This document shows, piece after piece, positions 23,101 through 35,992 of a stretch of DNA of 64,000 bases. How positions within the stretch are numbered: position 1 is the first letter of the stretch; each line of letters starts with the position of its first letter. Position numbers and translations under genes: made by a program. This stretch comes from Nematostella vectensis (taxonomy: Eukaryota; Cnidaria; Anthozoa; Actiniaria; Edwardsiidae): positions 9,334,540 through 9,398,539 of the forward strand of contig NC_064042.1 of NCBI RefSeq assembly GCF_932526225.1, written 5' to 3'. Below the pieces are notes generated by a model that saw nothing but the letters and a program-made list of their open reading frames with translations, had not been told where the DNA came from and did no database searches.

Positions 23101-26100
23101 TGACTAAGATAACCCTGACTCCCTACTGACCTAACAGTATTAATCTAAACCTTTTCTACCCTAATATGGTAAGGTGAGTACAGCTGTGTAACTTCAACTA
23201 GTGGTAACAGAGGTCTGTTTGATGCAGGTAATCTTGGAATGGGAAAACTTTTGTCTGGGGATCTCACTGTGAAATACATCTTTTACGACATCACTTTATA
23301 ACTGACTTTTTTGTTTATTCAAAACAGAGGTTGGCAGAGGTGAAGCTTGAAGTCAGAGAAAGAGAAGAGCAGATATTAGAGAAACAGGTACACTTAAAGC
23401 TCTCATTATTATACACCTATTTCAAATAAATTAATAGAAACAAAAAGCCCAAAATGTTGTGAACTTGTACCAGAACAATGAATACAATACACCAAAAACT
23501 GGGATTCGACTCTGCCAAATTTTCGTCTTTAATAAGACTTCTTCAGGGCAGAAGAAGTCCTGAAGAAGTCTTATTAAAGACAAAAATTTGGCAGAGTCGA
23601 ATTCCAGTTTTTGGTGTATCCTATTTCAATTGAGGTTGACTCTAAGGAAATGGAAAATGACGAATGCCTAAAACCACTGGTTAGGGAAACATGTCTTGTA
23701 TCTTAATAACCTTCAGTTCTAGGCTAAAATAAATTTGTCATAGTGAGGCCCTTTTAATGAATGAATTTTGAATACAATAGGGGGCATTATTATTAGCAAA
23801 ACTTTGTTCCATTTTCCATTTTCTTATAGTCAAACCTAATTGGAATAGGTGTATACCAATCACAAAGCACAGGTACATACAGTAGTTACAGCAAGGAGGG
23901 GGAGCTGGCACCCCAGGAGAATGAGGCTAGCATGGCATTAACCTAACCGTACTGTACATGACAGGGCAACGTCTTTGTGACTGGCGCTAGCTGCAGTATA
24001 CTGCCCAGTGCCATAGCAGACATTGAAATATTGGGGGGCACAATACAGAAACATTTAGAAAATATTTGGGGGCACACATGCCCCTGATGGTCATTTCCTT
24101 ATACTTTTTTTTAAATATTGGGGGGGGGCATTTGCCCCCAGTGCCCCACCCCTGCTACGGCCCTGCTGCCTTAAGCATGGATATGCATACTATGGCTGAT
24201 TATTGATGGCTTTTTCTTCTCAGAAATTCCTGGAAAATGAGCTAGACAATAATAAAGAGAAAGAGAAGAAGGTTGGAGCTGCTGAGAGACTTGCTGCTAA
24301 GCTACGTCTTGAGTATCAGGATGCAGAGCGAACTAGGATTCAATTCCAAGATGAGGTAATTGCACATTGGTATGCAAAGACAAACAACTATGACAACATT
24401 TGTGAATACTTCTAAATAACTGCAAAAAAACCTGAAGAAAACTAACAATGTTTCCCAAGTCTTATTATCAACTTTGGCTTGAGGCAGTAGAAAAATTGAA
24501 AATGACTCTATGGAATGAGACTGTCCACGTATACACCTAAAACTTGGAAAACAGAGTCACAATGACGTCTTAATCCTAGCAATGCCTGAGGCTTAACAAT
24601 ACAGTATCTGAAACCTTACAATCACTTTTCCTTGTAGCTGAATACTCTGAAGTATACTGTGGACAGGACTGCCAAAGATCTGGAGGCCACCAGGCAGAAG
24701 TACAATGAACTGAAAAAGGAAGTCTTAACCAGGGCTGAAAGGTTTGTCAATATTATATAAGCTCTCAAAGAAAAGAAGAGATTTAGAGGTGCACTTCTCA
24801 ATAATGCTAACCATTTCCACATCCGCTGTTACTTTTGGATGGGAAGCATTTCACATGACAGAACATTAAAAAAATAAAATAAAACAGAGCATGTTGTTAA
24901 AAGAGGACAAGAACTATTATTAACAAGTCTTTAAAATATATGAACAAAATCGTATAAAAATGAATAGTGGAAACTTGTAACTTTATTAGTAACTGTGAAG
25001 ATATAAAGTACTCACTCATCACAAGCTCTCATTTCTAAACCCAACTCTGATTTTCCCTCTAGGCTTGAGAGGGTCCAACAGGAGAGAGCTGACCTGCAAG
25101 ACCAGCTTAAGATAGCGACAGATGAAAGCCTGTCAGCAGAGCAACGGGCACAGATGCTTGTCGCGCGTTTAGAGGAGGAGGAACGTAAGATATATGAGGT
25201 GGAAAAGCTCCTTGCCAGGCTACGTGAGATGCAGTTCAAGAAGACTGAGGAGCTGCATCATTGTAAAGGGCTGGAGAAGAACGCGTCTGCTGAGATCCAG
25301 GTTAGATTCATATCATTGAAATATAAGTTATGCTAGACTGCAGTGATAAATTTAGGCTTGCAAGAGACTTAGTGCTGAAGAAGAAGTATTCATGTTGAGC
25401 TAGATGACACTCGGGTTTTCTCAGGGTGGTCAGATATAGTTAATTTATGAACATTTCTAGTGTTAAAGATATTGATTTTACTAAAACTTTTTTTTCATAG
25501 GGGGCTCGGGCAGCTAGTAGGAATTTAAGCAGCAAGCTGCACAAGTTGGACCAGGAATCACTCAAACAGCAGGAAATCATCTACATGCAGGTGTGTCCAG
25601 GTTTATTTAGATCCCTGACATTGATCAAGTCAGCTAACACATGAGACAAACAGGGTTATAAGGTGCCGTACCATTAAGAGCATGAATTGCTTACAGTCGC
25701 TTCTTCTACAGTGAACGCTCTGGCTCAGTTGAAGCGCAGAGAAAAACTTCATTGGAAAACAAATAATGTGGAGAGATTTTGAAATTTCCACCTCAAGCAA
25801 AATCGGTTGGGTACACCAAATCCAATAAAAAAATATTACAATGGTTTACCAAAATTATTCAGTGGAATTGGATGTTTTCTTACACTTGGTATTTTGCTAC
25901 ATAACAAAATGACAGCTGTCAGAGGCATTGCTGATGAAAAGATTTTCACGTAACGTTTGTTGTATCTATATGGGTGTGACTCAAGCTCGATGATGTTTTT
26001 GCTTTTCTAGGATTTTTCCCTTCAACAACTTGAGCGCAAAATCAATCGTCTTCAGGGTGAACGAAGCAACGAGGAGAAACTACAGTTAGAAGCAAAGATA

Positions 26101-29100
26101 CAGGTACCGTCATTGTCAACAGAAACGCGAGCCTCAACTTACAGCGAAGACACAGAAAGCGGGCCATGCTGAACAGCTTTGACCAATCAGAATCGGCTTA
26201 AACACCGTAAAGATTTTGAAAAAAAAGTTCATCCACTGAGAAACGCCGGACGTTGTTTATGGTGATCTTGTACGTGTAGTCGACCGTGGGAAAGCGGCTC
26301 GATCACTCGTATTTTTAAACAACGTCCGACCTTTCTCATTGGCTGAATTTTTTTTCAAAATGTTTACGGTGTTTAAGCCGAATCTGATTGGTCAAAGTTG
26401 TTCAGCATGGCCCGCTTTCTGTGTCCACATTGTAAAGCTGAAATACGAGCCTGGGCCACAGATAGATTTGAAGATCTAAGTTGTGTTTCGCTCCCTAAAT
26501 CAGCATAATGTGTTTCGTAGACTCCGACAAATAACTCGAACTGTATCGAGAACGGCGCGAATATTGAGAAAATTCTCAGAGCATCATTTTTTTTTATTTT
26601 CATGCTCAACGTAGCCTTCGCAGCAAGCGCAAAGGTCTGGTGAAAAAGGAGAAAAGACCGTGCGCGCCTGGGCACAAGGAAAAAAAGAGAGCCCTTCCTA
26701 TCTTCCCACATTTCTTTGGTCTTTGTATGCGGCCACCTTATTCTTATGACCCTTGCTCTTGTTACGCAGGTGTCGCTCACTCATCGCTCTCGATGCCGTG
26801 ATTTTCTTATAGGGGCACAATTGCACGATTGATTTTAATGTTATTTAGGAAAGCAAGAGAACAATCTTTTGCGCATAATAACTATTAATTACCATCAAGA
26901 ATTATTAAAGGCCCTGTCAAACGTACGTTTTTGCTCTTGCGAGCTGTCTCGCAAAAAAATAAGCCGCAAGCGAATTTTTTTTGCTTGTGACACCACTTTT
27001 GCAACTTTTTTTGCATTCCTTAAAGTCGCACGAAAAGTAGAACCCTTTCCTACTTTCTACAACAAATTGCTTCAAGCCGCAGGAAAAACTTTACGTGTGA
27101 CATGGCGCGTGCGACCTGCAACAATTTTTTTGCGAGACAAATTGCAGTCGAAAAGTGTACGTGTGGCAGGGCCTTGAATAAGCTTTAATTTATCATATAA
27201 GTACTGAATTGCAGCCTCTCATTGTATTGTCTTTGATATTGACGTTGTGTTGGTCTTCCAGGAGTTGTCTTCACAAATGGACGAACACAATGCGACACAC
27301 ACGCTCCTCACCGCGCAGATGAAGAATCTTAGCGTGAGTAAAAATTTAAAATTTCTCCCAAAATTCCCAAGGAAAGAAAATTAAAAAGCCCCTCAAAATC
27401 CTCCCTTTAAAACCCATATAAACCAAAGTTCTGATACTGATCATATCGACCCCATAGGGGGTCGTAGGTTAGCCAGTAAATCTGTTCCTTAAACGTCAGT
27501 TTACATTTTTTCCAACGTGTAGTAAAATGTTCTACCTAAAAATTACATCCAGAAGATGACTTCATATCCAAAAAAATCCAAGAAAATTGTTTCCAATTCC
27601 AACAAATATTGAATGACCAAAAAATTCAAACACTTTAGATAACACTGCAATTCAAGGGTCCCTCTGTGTGCTTATAGGATGATCTGAGGCGGGCCAATCG
27701 AGATCTCACTAAAGGAAAGGACGAGATGAATAACTTGACCAGTAAAATAGGTAAGTACAGTAAAGTGGCTAGGAGCGTAAGCTAGTTATCTTCGGCGGCT
27801 CACGACTTAGAGGGTGGGACGAAAGCGCCACTTAATCAGCTTTCCCTAGAAGTATAAGTAAACAAGAGAAAATCAAACGACCCGAACCTTTCCGGAAGTT
27901 CGAATCTTCCTGGGAGCTCATATTATCGAGCGCTCGTGAATGGCATTAATTCCCAGCCCCGTGTTAATATCCATACTTTTTTTCTTCTTTTTTTTTTTGC
28001 ATAGAAGTATCCTGTTATTGTTTCACATTTTTATAGTTGTCGTTGGTTGCTGTAGTTGTGTGTTTTGGACATATCTCACACATTTTTTCCTGTCTCAGAT
28101 GAATTAAACCTTCACAACGATAGCGCGGAGAGGGAAAGACGGAAAATCATTGCACTCAAGCAGGTTCGTTAAGCGCAACAACCATTTTGATATTCTGTTC
28201 ACAGGCATGTTTAACCACAAGGCGATGCCTCGACCAATATTTTGTTTTGAATATGTAGCCTCGTCCCCAGGCTGTTCTTGTTCAGTCCTTCTCATTTTGA
28301 TTCAAAATGACGGGCACTTATCAAAAGGGAACGTCATAAAAAGGTTGCTGCGCATAGAAGAGGCCTGGGGACGAGGGTAAGCAGATGGAGTTCGCTCACG
28401 TCGATTCACTGTTACGAACATGTGCAAAGCTCCATTTACGGGCCTCGGCCTGGAATTATCCCCTTTGGAATTCAGTAGAGACTAGGGATGGAATCTTGTT
28501 CTATATCTTTACTTTCTCTTTTTTTCTAGTCCAATGTGATAGCCAGTAGTCTGCTTAGCAGCTACTCTAAGTATCACGCACGCTTTCCCCACGGGCTACA
28601 GGGAAAGGCGTGCGTGAAACTAAAAGCGGCTACTAAGAAGATTGGATAGCTAGCGTTTGTCTATTTTGATTGCTTTTTATCTATTTTGATTGCTTTTTAT
28701 CTATTTTGATTGCTTTTTATCTATTTACATCTAGAACTCAACTTATGTGAAGCTCTACCCTCGGCATATTTTCGTGTTGCATATATTACAAAATTTACAT
28801 ACTTACCGTTGAATGAGTATAGTAAAGTAAAGTAAGCTATTTCAGCCTTCATTTCATTGTTGGTATTTCCTCAGGACCTAATGGTTGATGAAAACATCCT
28901 CAAGTTAGAGATCAAGAGGCTCAGCACTCACCTCAGCAAGAAAGCTGATAATGTGCTGAGTCTAGAGAACAGAAGACTTAACTTGGAAACGGTAGGTGCA
29001 CATTATCTCCCACGTTCACTCTTGTACCCAAGGCTCTTGATAAAAAAAGAGGAGTGAACTTGGAAACGCTAGGAACGCGTCCTCTCCCACGTCCACCCTT

Positions 29101-32100
29101 GTACATAAGGCTCTTGGTATAAACAAAGACTGAACTTGGAACTGAACGGTAGGTGCATATTATCTCCCACGTCCACCCTTGTACATTAGGCTCTTCGTAT
29201 AAACAAAGACTGAACTTGGAACTGAACGGTAGGTGCATATTATCTCCCATGTCCACCCTTTACATTAGGCTTTTGATATGAACAGAAGACTGAACTTGGA
29301 ACTGAACGGTAGGTGCATATTATCTCAAACGTCCACCCTTGTACATTAAGCTCTTGGTAAAAACAGGAGGCTCTTGATATGAAAAGATTACTGAACTTGG
29401 AAACGGTAGGTGCATATTATCTCCCACGTCCACCCTTGTACATTAGGCTCTTGGTATAAACAGAAGACTGAACTTGGAACTGAACGGTAGGTGCATATTA
29501 TCCCACACGTCCACCCTTGTACATTAGTCTCTTGGTAAGAGCAGAAGACTGAACTTGGAACTGAACGGTAGGTGCATATTATCTCACACGTCCACCCTTG
29601 TACATTAGGCTCTTGAAACCTCGATGAAAGAGCGCCGTCACGAGATCGTTATGTGATCAGCAATAGATAAAAATATCATGTTTTGTCACAGTATACTTGA
29701 CGCTCTCTTGTTATCTGTGCATAGTCGATGAAAGAGCGCCGTCATGAAATCGGCATCCACAAGGACATGTTGCGTGCACAGCTCAAATCCGCGGAGGAGG
29801 AGCGGCAGACTGTCAGGTGAGTCACGAGGTCATGGGCGTGTCATGTCACGAGGTCATTGACGTGTCGTCACGTGAACACGGGCGTGTAATGTCACGAAGT
29901 CATTGACGTGTCGTCCGATTACACGGGCGTTTAATGTCACGAAGTCATTGACGTGTCGTCACGTGGACATTGACGTTTAATGTCACAAAGTCATTTACGT
30001 GTCGTCACGTGGACACGGAATTAAAACATGGTCATGGGCGTGTCATCACGTGGTCATTGACGTGTCGTCACGTGGACACGGGCGTGTAATAAAACAAAGA
30101 CATTGACGTGTCGTCACGTGGACACGGGCGTGTAATAAAACAAAGACATTGACGTGTCGTCACGTAGACACGGGCGTGTAATAAAACAAAGACATGGAAG
30201 TTTCGCCACGTGGACACGGGCGTGTAATAAAACAAAGACATTGACGTTTCGCCATGTGGACACGGGCGTGTAATAAAAAGACATTGACGTGTCGTCACGA
30301 TTACACGGACGTCAAACAACGTCATGGGCCTGTCATCACGTGGTCATTGACGTATCGTCACGTGGACATAGGCGTGTCACATTACAAAGTTATGGACGTG
30401 TCGTCGCATGGACCCTGCGTCAAACCTAGTCATGGGCGTGTCATATTGCATGATCATGGACGCGACGTCACTTGAACACGTTTGTGTACCGTATCACATA
30501 ATCGTTGGTACTGTATGTTCTGTGTCACTGGCCTGACTGACACATCTCCCTTTCATTGCAGTGCTGAGCTCCAAGAAAGAATCTCAAAAATCGAGAAACT
30601 GCGTAAAAGGTAATTCGATTGTATATCTTTCTGTGCTTGAATATCAACTAAATCTTAACTGACTCAACGCCTCGAAGATTTCTCTTTCATCTTATTATTC
30701 AAAAAGGCCAATCACACCGCCATTTAACAAACTTGCCAATAAATAGGCACTAAAGGCATCCATGTATCAGAAATCAGATATCAAGTGTCCAATAACAAAG
30801 GAGTCTTGTAGTTTCATATTTTTCTCATGCGTTGTGCTTTGCCATTTTCCTTACAAATAGACCGTATTTTCAGATACAATAACAAAGGAATGGTTGATTG
30901 AAATTCTTTAACCATGCTATGTGGTTTTATATCTTTCTCATTTGTTGTGCTTCGTTACTCAGGTACGAGATCCTGATGGTGTCCATGGCCCCGCCCGAGG
31001 GCGAGGAGGAGAGGTCCCAAGCATACTACGTTATCAAGGCTGCTCAGGAGAAGGAGGAACTTCAGCGTGAAGGGGACGAGCTCGACGCCAAGATCCGCAA
31101 GGCCGAGAAGGAAATAAGGTCAGTCACTAACTCAGTTAGCTACAGCGGACCTGTATTCGACAGTCCGCAAAGAGCGTTGATGTACGGTAAGCGTAGCTTA
31201 TTAACCTTAGCGAAATAGCGAATGACTTCACTATAGGTGTGGCGCTTTATGTAGGTAAATAACGACCAATAAGAATTAAGAACGTGTAAGTATCTAACGT
31301 GAAACATATTGAGTCATACCAATGCTATCGCAGCATGTTACGCGTACTCGTATGATATAATTTATGGGTGACCTTTGAGCCTTGCCCCGGCTCCATTAAC
31401 TGAAAGTGGTGACGGTAATTTTGGATTGTCAATTTGTACCCCACCAAGAGACACCACTGCGGGAAAAATTATTCCACCGAGGATAATCTTATTTCGGGCG
31501 AAATCACCCATGACAATTTGAACGTCTGCAGCGTCTCAAAGCAAAGTAGATTTGACTATACTGATTCGGTTTTCCTCCCCCTGTCCTGCTAGCATTTCAA
31601 CAACCATGTCTCTTCAGATCCCTAGAGAATACGCAGTTTTATTGTTTTGTTTCTTGCTAATCGTGTGACAATTCTGGTCTCCTCAGAGCCCTCGAGAACA
31701 CCCTCCGCCTGATGAACAGCCGCAACGAGACGTACCGCAAGAGCTTTAACAAGGTGGACGAGACGAGCGACGAGTTTGACGAGAAACAGCGCCTGGAGGA
31801 GCAGATGCGAGCCGTCATGGACAAGTACAAGTACAAACGGCGACAGATCCGCGAGCTGCAGGAAGACCTGGGGACCATGCAGGTGACCCTTGACAAACTG
31901 ACGGCCGACGAACAGGGCATGGTGGAGGTGATCGACGAGAAACAGCAGAAGATGCAGAACCTGCAGCGCGAACTGGATGACCAGAAAGGCAAGAGGGAGC
32001 GTGCGGGTAAACAGGTACGTGTCACGCCCAATGAAGAGAACTTTTTTGATTACGGGAATTAGTTTTTTCGATTACGGCTATAAGTTCCAGCTATAAGTTT

Positions 32101-33434
32101 GCGCGCGCATAACCATAAAAACCTACCTCAACTACCAGAATGTAGCTTAAGCTTACATCAAACGAAGCGCGCGCTACATGCCGGTAGTTGTAGTTGTAGC
32201 CGGTAGTTCTCATGATGAGTGCTAACAATCGCGAATTGGGAAATGTAGCATTTACGCCGCGCTTTTCTAGTTGCTTCCTTTCAAATAATATCCGATTAGC
32301 AACTCCTTGTTGCGAATATGCCAAAGTATGCCCCAATGAACCACAGCCTTTGCTCGTTTCGTTATGCTTCACCGTGTCTCCTCCCTATACAGGTGTCTAA
32401 GATTGCACGTGCCGTACGCAGCGCCAAGAAGAGTCGCGGGGAGCTCCACGAGGAGAAGGATATCGAGCTGAGGGAGCTGCGAGATTTCAACTCCAAGACA
32501 ATGAAACAGATGGGCGAGGTCATCCACAGCTACCCCGACCTCGCACCAAGCGTGAACATGTACTTTGGACAGGCTGGGCTACCTGCGCCTCCCTCGCCGG
32601 GGCCTGGATCCTCGCGCCCAGGCTCTTCACGGAGTTCCCGTAGCTCGGGTTCCATGTCTTCCGCCAGGTAAGATTAAACTTTAAGTCTATTTTTTTTTTG
32701 ATAGGATGTATATTTTTAACGGTTAGATGCCGAATGTGTTGTTACTATAGGTGGATGGTCACAGCTCATATCTTCCGTACCTGGGCCTTGGGTATTATTA
32801 GGTTCTAAGATACAAGTATAAAACTTAAGCACCTGAATCTCCTAGGTCTGATCTATCGACTGGAAGTCGCCGTGGTATTGGTACAGTGACGATCGGCGCC
32901 GCCGGACTCGGAATAACCGGCACAGCAAGCCCAAAATCAGGTTTGTCGCCGACCAGATTCGCTATTTTATCATACCGCCCTTAGCAATTACCACCCTTCC
33001 TATTTTTTTGATGGTGTTATTCACTTGGTATGTTTGCCATAACCCCAAGTTATGATCGAGGGCCATATGAATTTTAGATATTTATGACAACGACAAAGAC
33101 TATGGGTAACTGTTTTATATACTCATAGTCAGTAGACTCCGATGAGGCGCTATTTGAGTGTGAAAGTTGTGTTTTACGCCCGATAAGCTACTGGCTATAA
33201 AGATGAATGTTATGTATTTTGATTACATGAATGTCATTTTTTTTTTATATTATTGAGAGAGGTACTGATGGCCTCGAAGAAAACTGCCGATTTGTCTTTT
33301 CCCTTAGATACCATCTCACCGCTCGTTACTCTTCCTCCATAGGTGTCTCGCCTTCGGCCAGTGCTCGAGACCGACCGCCATCCGGCGCCTCACGAGCATC
33401 CTCTCGAGGGAGTAGCGGAGGAAGCCGACGTTAG
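20104..33434 (+). CDS. CCDC39: Coiled-coil domain-containing protein 39 (axonemal 96-nm ruler)
   Basis: With CCDC40, CCDC39 forms the ruler that sets the 96-nm repeat of motile cilia and anchors inner dynein arms and the nexin-dynein regulatory complex. Exons: 20104-20190, 20376-20553, 21009-21097, 21207-21365, 22273-22365, 22699-22827, 23328-23387, 24224-24355, 24638-24741, 25063-25300, 25501-25590, 26011-26103, 27262-27333, 27678-27750, 28099-28163, 28875-28991, 29725-29816, 30562-30609, 30963-31118, 31687-32014, 32393-32667, 32846-32940, 33343-33434. All phases agree: 954 aa, close to the ~941-aa human protein. Family signatures: GIAMPVAN near the start, [59 protein letters not shown], and a Ser/Arg/Pro-rich end. 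Exon 6 uses a GTGGGT donor. Probably one of the best-supported calls here. Confidence 0.97.
23489..23619. repeat. Near-perfect palindrome in CCDC39 intron 7
   Basis: Two ~60-bp arms meet almost without a loop (acaccaaaaactgggattcg and its complement at the outer ends). A fold-back element; would form a long hairpin in pre-mRNA. Confidence 0.85.
24005..24165. mobile_element. MITE-like remnant in CCDC39 intron 7
   Basis: Bounded by gccatagcagacattgaaat and gcccctgctacggccc with internal G/C runs. A similar end, gtagcagggggtggggcac, occurs at 39608, so this is a dispersed family. Confidence 0.5.
26137..26436. mobile_element. Fold-back element in CCDC39 intron 12
   Basis: Arms of about 110 bp: gaaagcgggccatgctgaac begins the left arm and its complement ends the right arm near 26420. 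Both arms include accaatcag-type and cggtgttt segments. About 60 bp of unpaired centre. Confidence 0.8.
26908..27174. mobile_element. MITE in CCDC39 intron 12
   Basis: Terminal inverted repeats aaggccctgtcaaacgtac and gtacgtgtggcagggcctt bound about 267 bp without coding capacity. The termini resemble those at 39711..40138. Confidence 0.75.
28660..28722. repeat. Triple 20-bp tandem repeat in CCDC39 intron 15
   Basis: Three copies of ctattttgattgctttttat in a row. Confidence 0.9.
28968..29620 (+). repeat. Tandem array built from the exon 16 end and its splice donor (CCDC39 intron 16)
   Basis: The last bases of exon 16 and the first ~70 bases of the intron are repeated about seven times with a ~80-95-bp period. 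Most copies keep aacttggaa...cggtaggtgca, that is, exon end plus GTAGGT donor. The true donor is at 28992. Confidence 0.85.
29621..29651 (+). pseudogene. Partial duplicate of exon 17 start inside intron 16
   Basis: tcgatgaaagagcgccgtca is shared exactly with the start of exon 17 at 29725; the next ten bases are close (cgagatcg against tgaaatcg). The copy lies about 100 bp upstream of the real exon and lacks the rest of it and a donor. Confidence 0.75.
29820..30480. repeat. Minisatellite in CCDC39 intron 17
   Basis: Begins directly after the exon 17 donor. About fourteen imperfect ~45-bp units share gacgtgtcgtcacgtggaca and gggcgtgtaat. Rich in ACGT/CACGTG steps. ORFs here are not coding. Confidence 0.85.
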
Positions 33435-33527
33435 ACGTGGCATACGGGTTCTTGATTTTTAATATGCTGTACATATTATTTGTAACATAGTCTTGAAAAT
33501 GATATCAAATAGTAACAATCAACCTTA

Positions 33528-33533
33528 AATAAA
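33528..33533 (+). terminator. Polyadenylation signal of CCDC39
   Basis: AATAAA 94 bp after the stop codon, the expected place for the 3' end of the transcript. Confidence 0.7.
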
Positions 33534-33539
33534 GTGTGC

Positions 33540-34522
33540 TTGAAAACCCTCTAATATTTACCGTCTGTGCAGTGAAGTAAAGATCATAATAAGAATAATT
33601 TACGAATCTGACCATAGTTAGAAAAGGAGACTGGTTAGGAAACCTGGCGAACTTCAAATGACATAAACAATAGGCGCTCTCTGATGTCGAACCACCATGT
33701 CACGTGACCCACACCCTGCAGAAAGCAAGCGCACATTACAAAAAAAAAATATGGACGAACAAGTTTGATACATACTTTAAGCATGTTTTATAGCCATTAA
33801 ATCCTTAGCTCTACAAACTCATATATTTTGATCATGAGCTGAAAGGCGCTAAAATTCTTTAGTGCTATGGAGAGTAAACTTCTATCAAACAATCTCAGTA
33901 ACCTCATACGGTAAGCATTAGTGCGGAAGAAAAAACATATATACTTACCTAAAAACAAGCCGGCTTCGCTTTTAGGTAGTGGCTAAATCGATATAATTTG
34001 CCATATAACTAGCCTGTTTTACAAAGAGTCACTACATCGTAAAGAAACATCGTCAAAAAGACATTTCATGTGGTGTTCTCGGTATGCTGTTGTGACGCTA
34101 TCCGTGATTATGACGTGTAATGTTGGCACTTCGTGCTCGCGCGCGATGGATTATGCGTGCTGATGGCGTGTTCGCGAAGTTTTCGTGATTATGACGTGAA
34201 CTTAAAATACAGGAGAAAATGTCGTCTATGGGCCTTTCGGGCCCCTTCCTGTTAAAAAACCTGGCTACACCCCTGCATTCTACTTCAACTCATTAGAGAG
34301 CTTAGGCAAGTCAACATGAACGGCATCACGGCGCGCGCGCTCACGAATTGCTGAAAAACAGCGTTGGCGTCCGTGACCGCGCGCGTAGAACGTAAAAATA
34401 GGGAAAATGCCGTTCGAGATTTCCTGTCACGAACGTCAACGCCGTTTTTTAGCAATTCGTGAGCGCGCGCGCCGTTTTTGATGCCGTTTGTGTTGACTTG
34501 CCTAAGCTCTTTATCGTCAACC
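33540..34522. other. Intergenic region between CCDC39 and the PAN-EGF-F5/8C gene
   Basis: The two genes converge here. 34296..34511 is an inverted repeat; nothing else coding is supported. Confidence 0.6.
34296..34511. mobile_element. Inverted-repeat element next to the stop codon of the F5/8C gene
   Basis: Left arm starts gagagcttaggcaagtcaac and the right arm ends gttgacttgcctaagctctt. Arms of about 70 bp contain gcgcgcgc runs. Its right edge is 12 bp from the gene's stop codon, so it lies in the 3' UTR. Confidence 0.8.
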
Positions 34523-35992
34523 TCAGTATACGATGCAGCCGTACAGCTCAAGTCTGAGAGCGGAGCGCGTATTACTATCTGTTGGGTAAATCCGTACTAT
34601 CTTTGCCTCAAACGGATCCCTCAGAGCGTGTTTCACCACTCCATTCCTGTCTGTATTTCCATTGAATTCCCTTCTCACTCCGCTCTCTCGGTAGTCCTTC
34701 AAACTTCCGTTAAAAATTCCATAACAAACTCTATATTTCTTTGTCCACCAACTTTGAACTGGGCTTCCTTGTGTTGCAATGTGGGTCACCAGTCTCGTCT
34801 TGGGACCGAGGTTCACTTGTAACCAAGGCGTGCTGTCGAGAAGCCCTGGGACCCAGGAAGACGGACCATGAAGTCTTCCTTTATAAGGTTCGAAGTAGTC
34901 TAGTACCCATTGGCCGGTTGATGATCCTGCTATTCGAGAGTTTCCGATGTATTTTTCGTCAGAAATACCGATTGGCGGAGATTTGCAATCTGTGGATTTA
35001 GAGAGATTTTCTTTTTTCAAGTAATGAGTACCATTATTAAGGACATGCAGATCTTTGTCGATCTCTTGTTCGCGCAACACTAAACCGAATTGGACGACAT
35101 ATATCCAAAATATTAAAAGAGCAAACAAAAACGATGAATTAACTAAATTATGTTTCCGGTGGTTTCAACAACAACAAAATATCTTTTTTTAATATAAAAT
35201 TTTACTTTTTTTTCCCTGATGACCTTATTGGCCGACTATTAGCCTGCATAGCAAGCGTCCCCGTGTGTTTTGAGGAAAAAACCCAGAGGGATGGAGAAAA
35301 CCCACGAGAGGTTCGATGACCCATAGGATGAGCGCCAAAAAGGACGGGCTTGCTTTTTCCAGGAACACTTGCTACGCAGGCTAACTGGCCATTTAACATC
35401 TGAGAAACCCCCAAAAAATCGAAAAAAATAATAACAATTAGACTACGAGTTCGAGTTTTCTATAAGGCAATAGATAGTCAACGAAGCGCATAGCGCCGAG
35501 TTGAATATTTGACTCATAGAAGATATCTGCGAGATATCAAATGGTTGGTCACGTACCTTGACATAACTCGCCCGTGTACCCCTCCTGACAGTAACACTTG
35601 TACCCAGGCATCATGGGAACGTTCACGCATGTCGCCTTATTGCTGCAAGGCCATCCACCAGAACACGAGCCCGCGGGCCTTGACAAATGCTCGAGATATA
35701 CCGAGTCAGCGGTATAGACAAAGTGCTCAGGATGCGAGACTCGCGTGCCTCCATTCAGCTCGCAAATACTTGTGGGAAATCTATAGTTCAGGCTGTAGCA
35801 GTTTGGATCGCCATCACACGTGATTACACAAGTGGTTAATTGTTTGCCAGTGATTGACTTGTAGGCGTGCCCTCGAAGCGTGTATTCGTTGATGGATGAG
35901 ACGGGCCGACAGTCATGTTGGTCAGCAGTAATACATAGTTGGTCTAAAAATGTGAAGAACGCGCAAATGCAGAGCGCTTTAGAAGTCACCAT
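34523..35992 (-). CDS. Secreted PAN-EGF-F5/8 type C (discoidin) domain protein
   Basis: Two exons, 35557..35992 and 34523..34989, joined in phase 1 (CAA G / AT TGC), giving 300 aa. The start at 35992 begins a leader, MVTSKALCICAFFTFLDQLC. A PAN/apple-type module follows (DCRPVSSINEYTL to HFVYTADSVYLEH, with paired cysteines in LTTCVITCDGDPNC). Then an EGF domain (SCSGGWPCSNKATC to CYCQEGYTGELC) and a complete F5/8C domain (CKSPPIGI, STPWLQVNLG, VKHALRDPFEAKIVRIYP, LRLELYGC). F5/8C domains bind cell-surface or matrix ligands. This domain order is common in cnidarian secreted proteins. The protein probably acts outside the cell in adhesion; partner unknown. Confidence 0.9.

Noticed and set aside
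30068-30475. ORFs in both directions in CCDC39 intron 17
   Set aside because: Translations of the ~45-bp minisatellite inside a well-defined intron.
34285-34551. Minus-strand ORF overlapping the stop of the F5/8C gene
   Set aside because: Falls in the inverted repeat 34296..34511 and in a different frame from the F5/8C exon.
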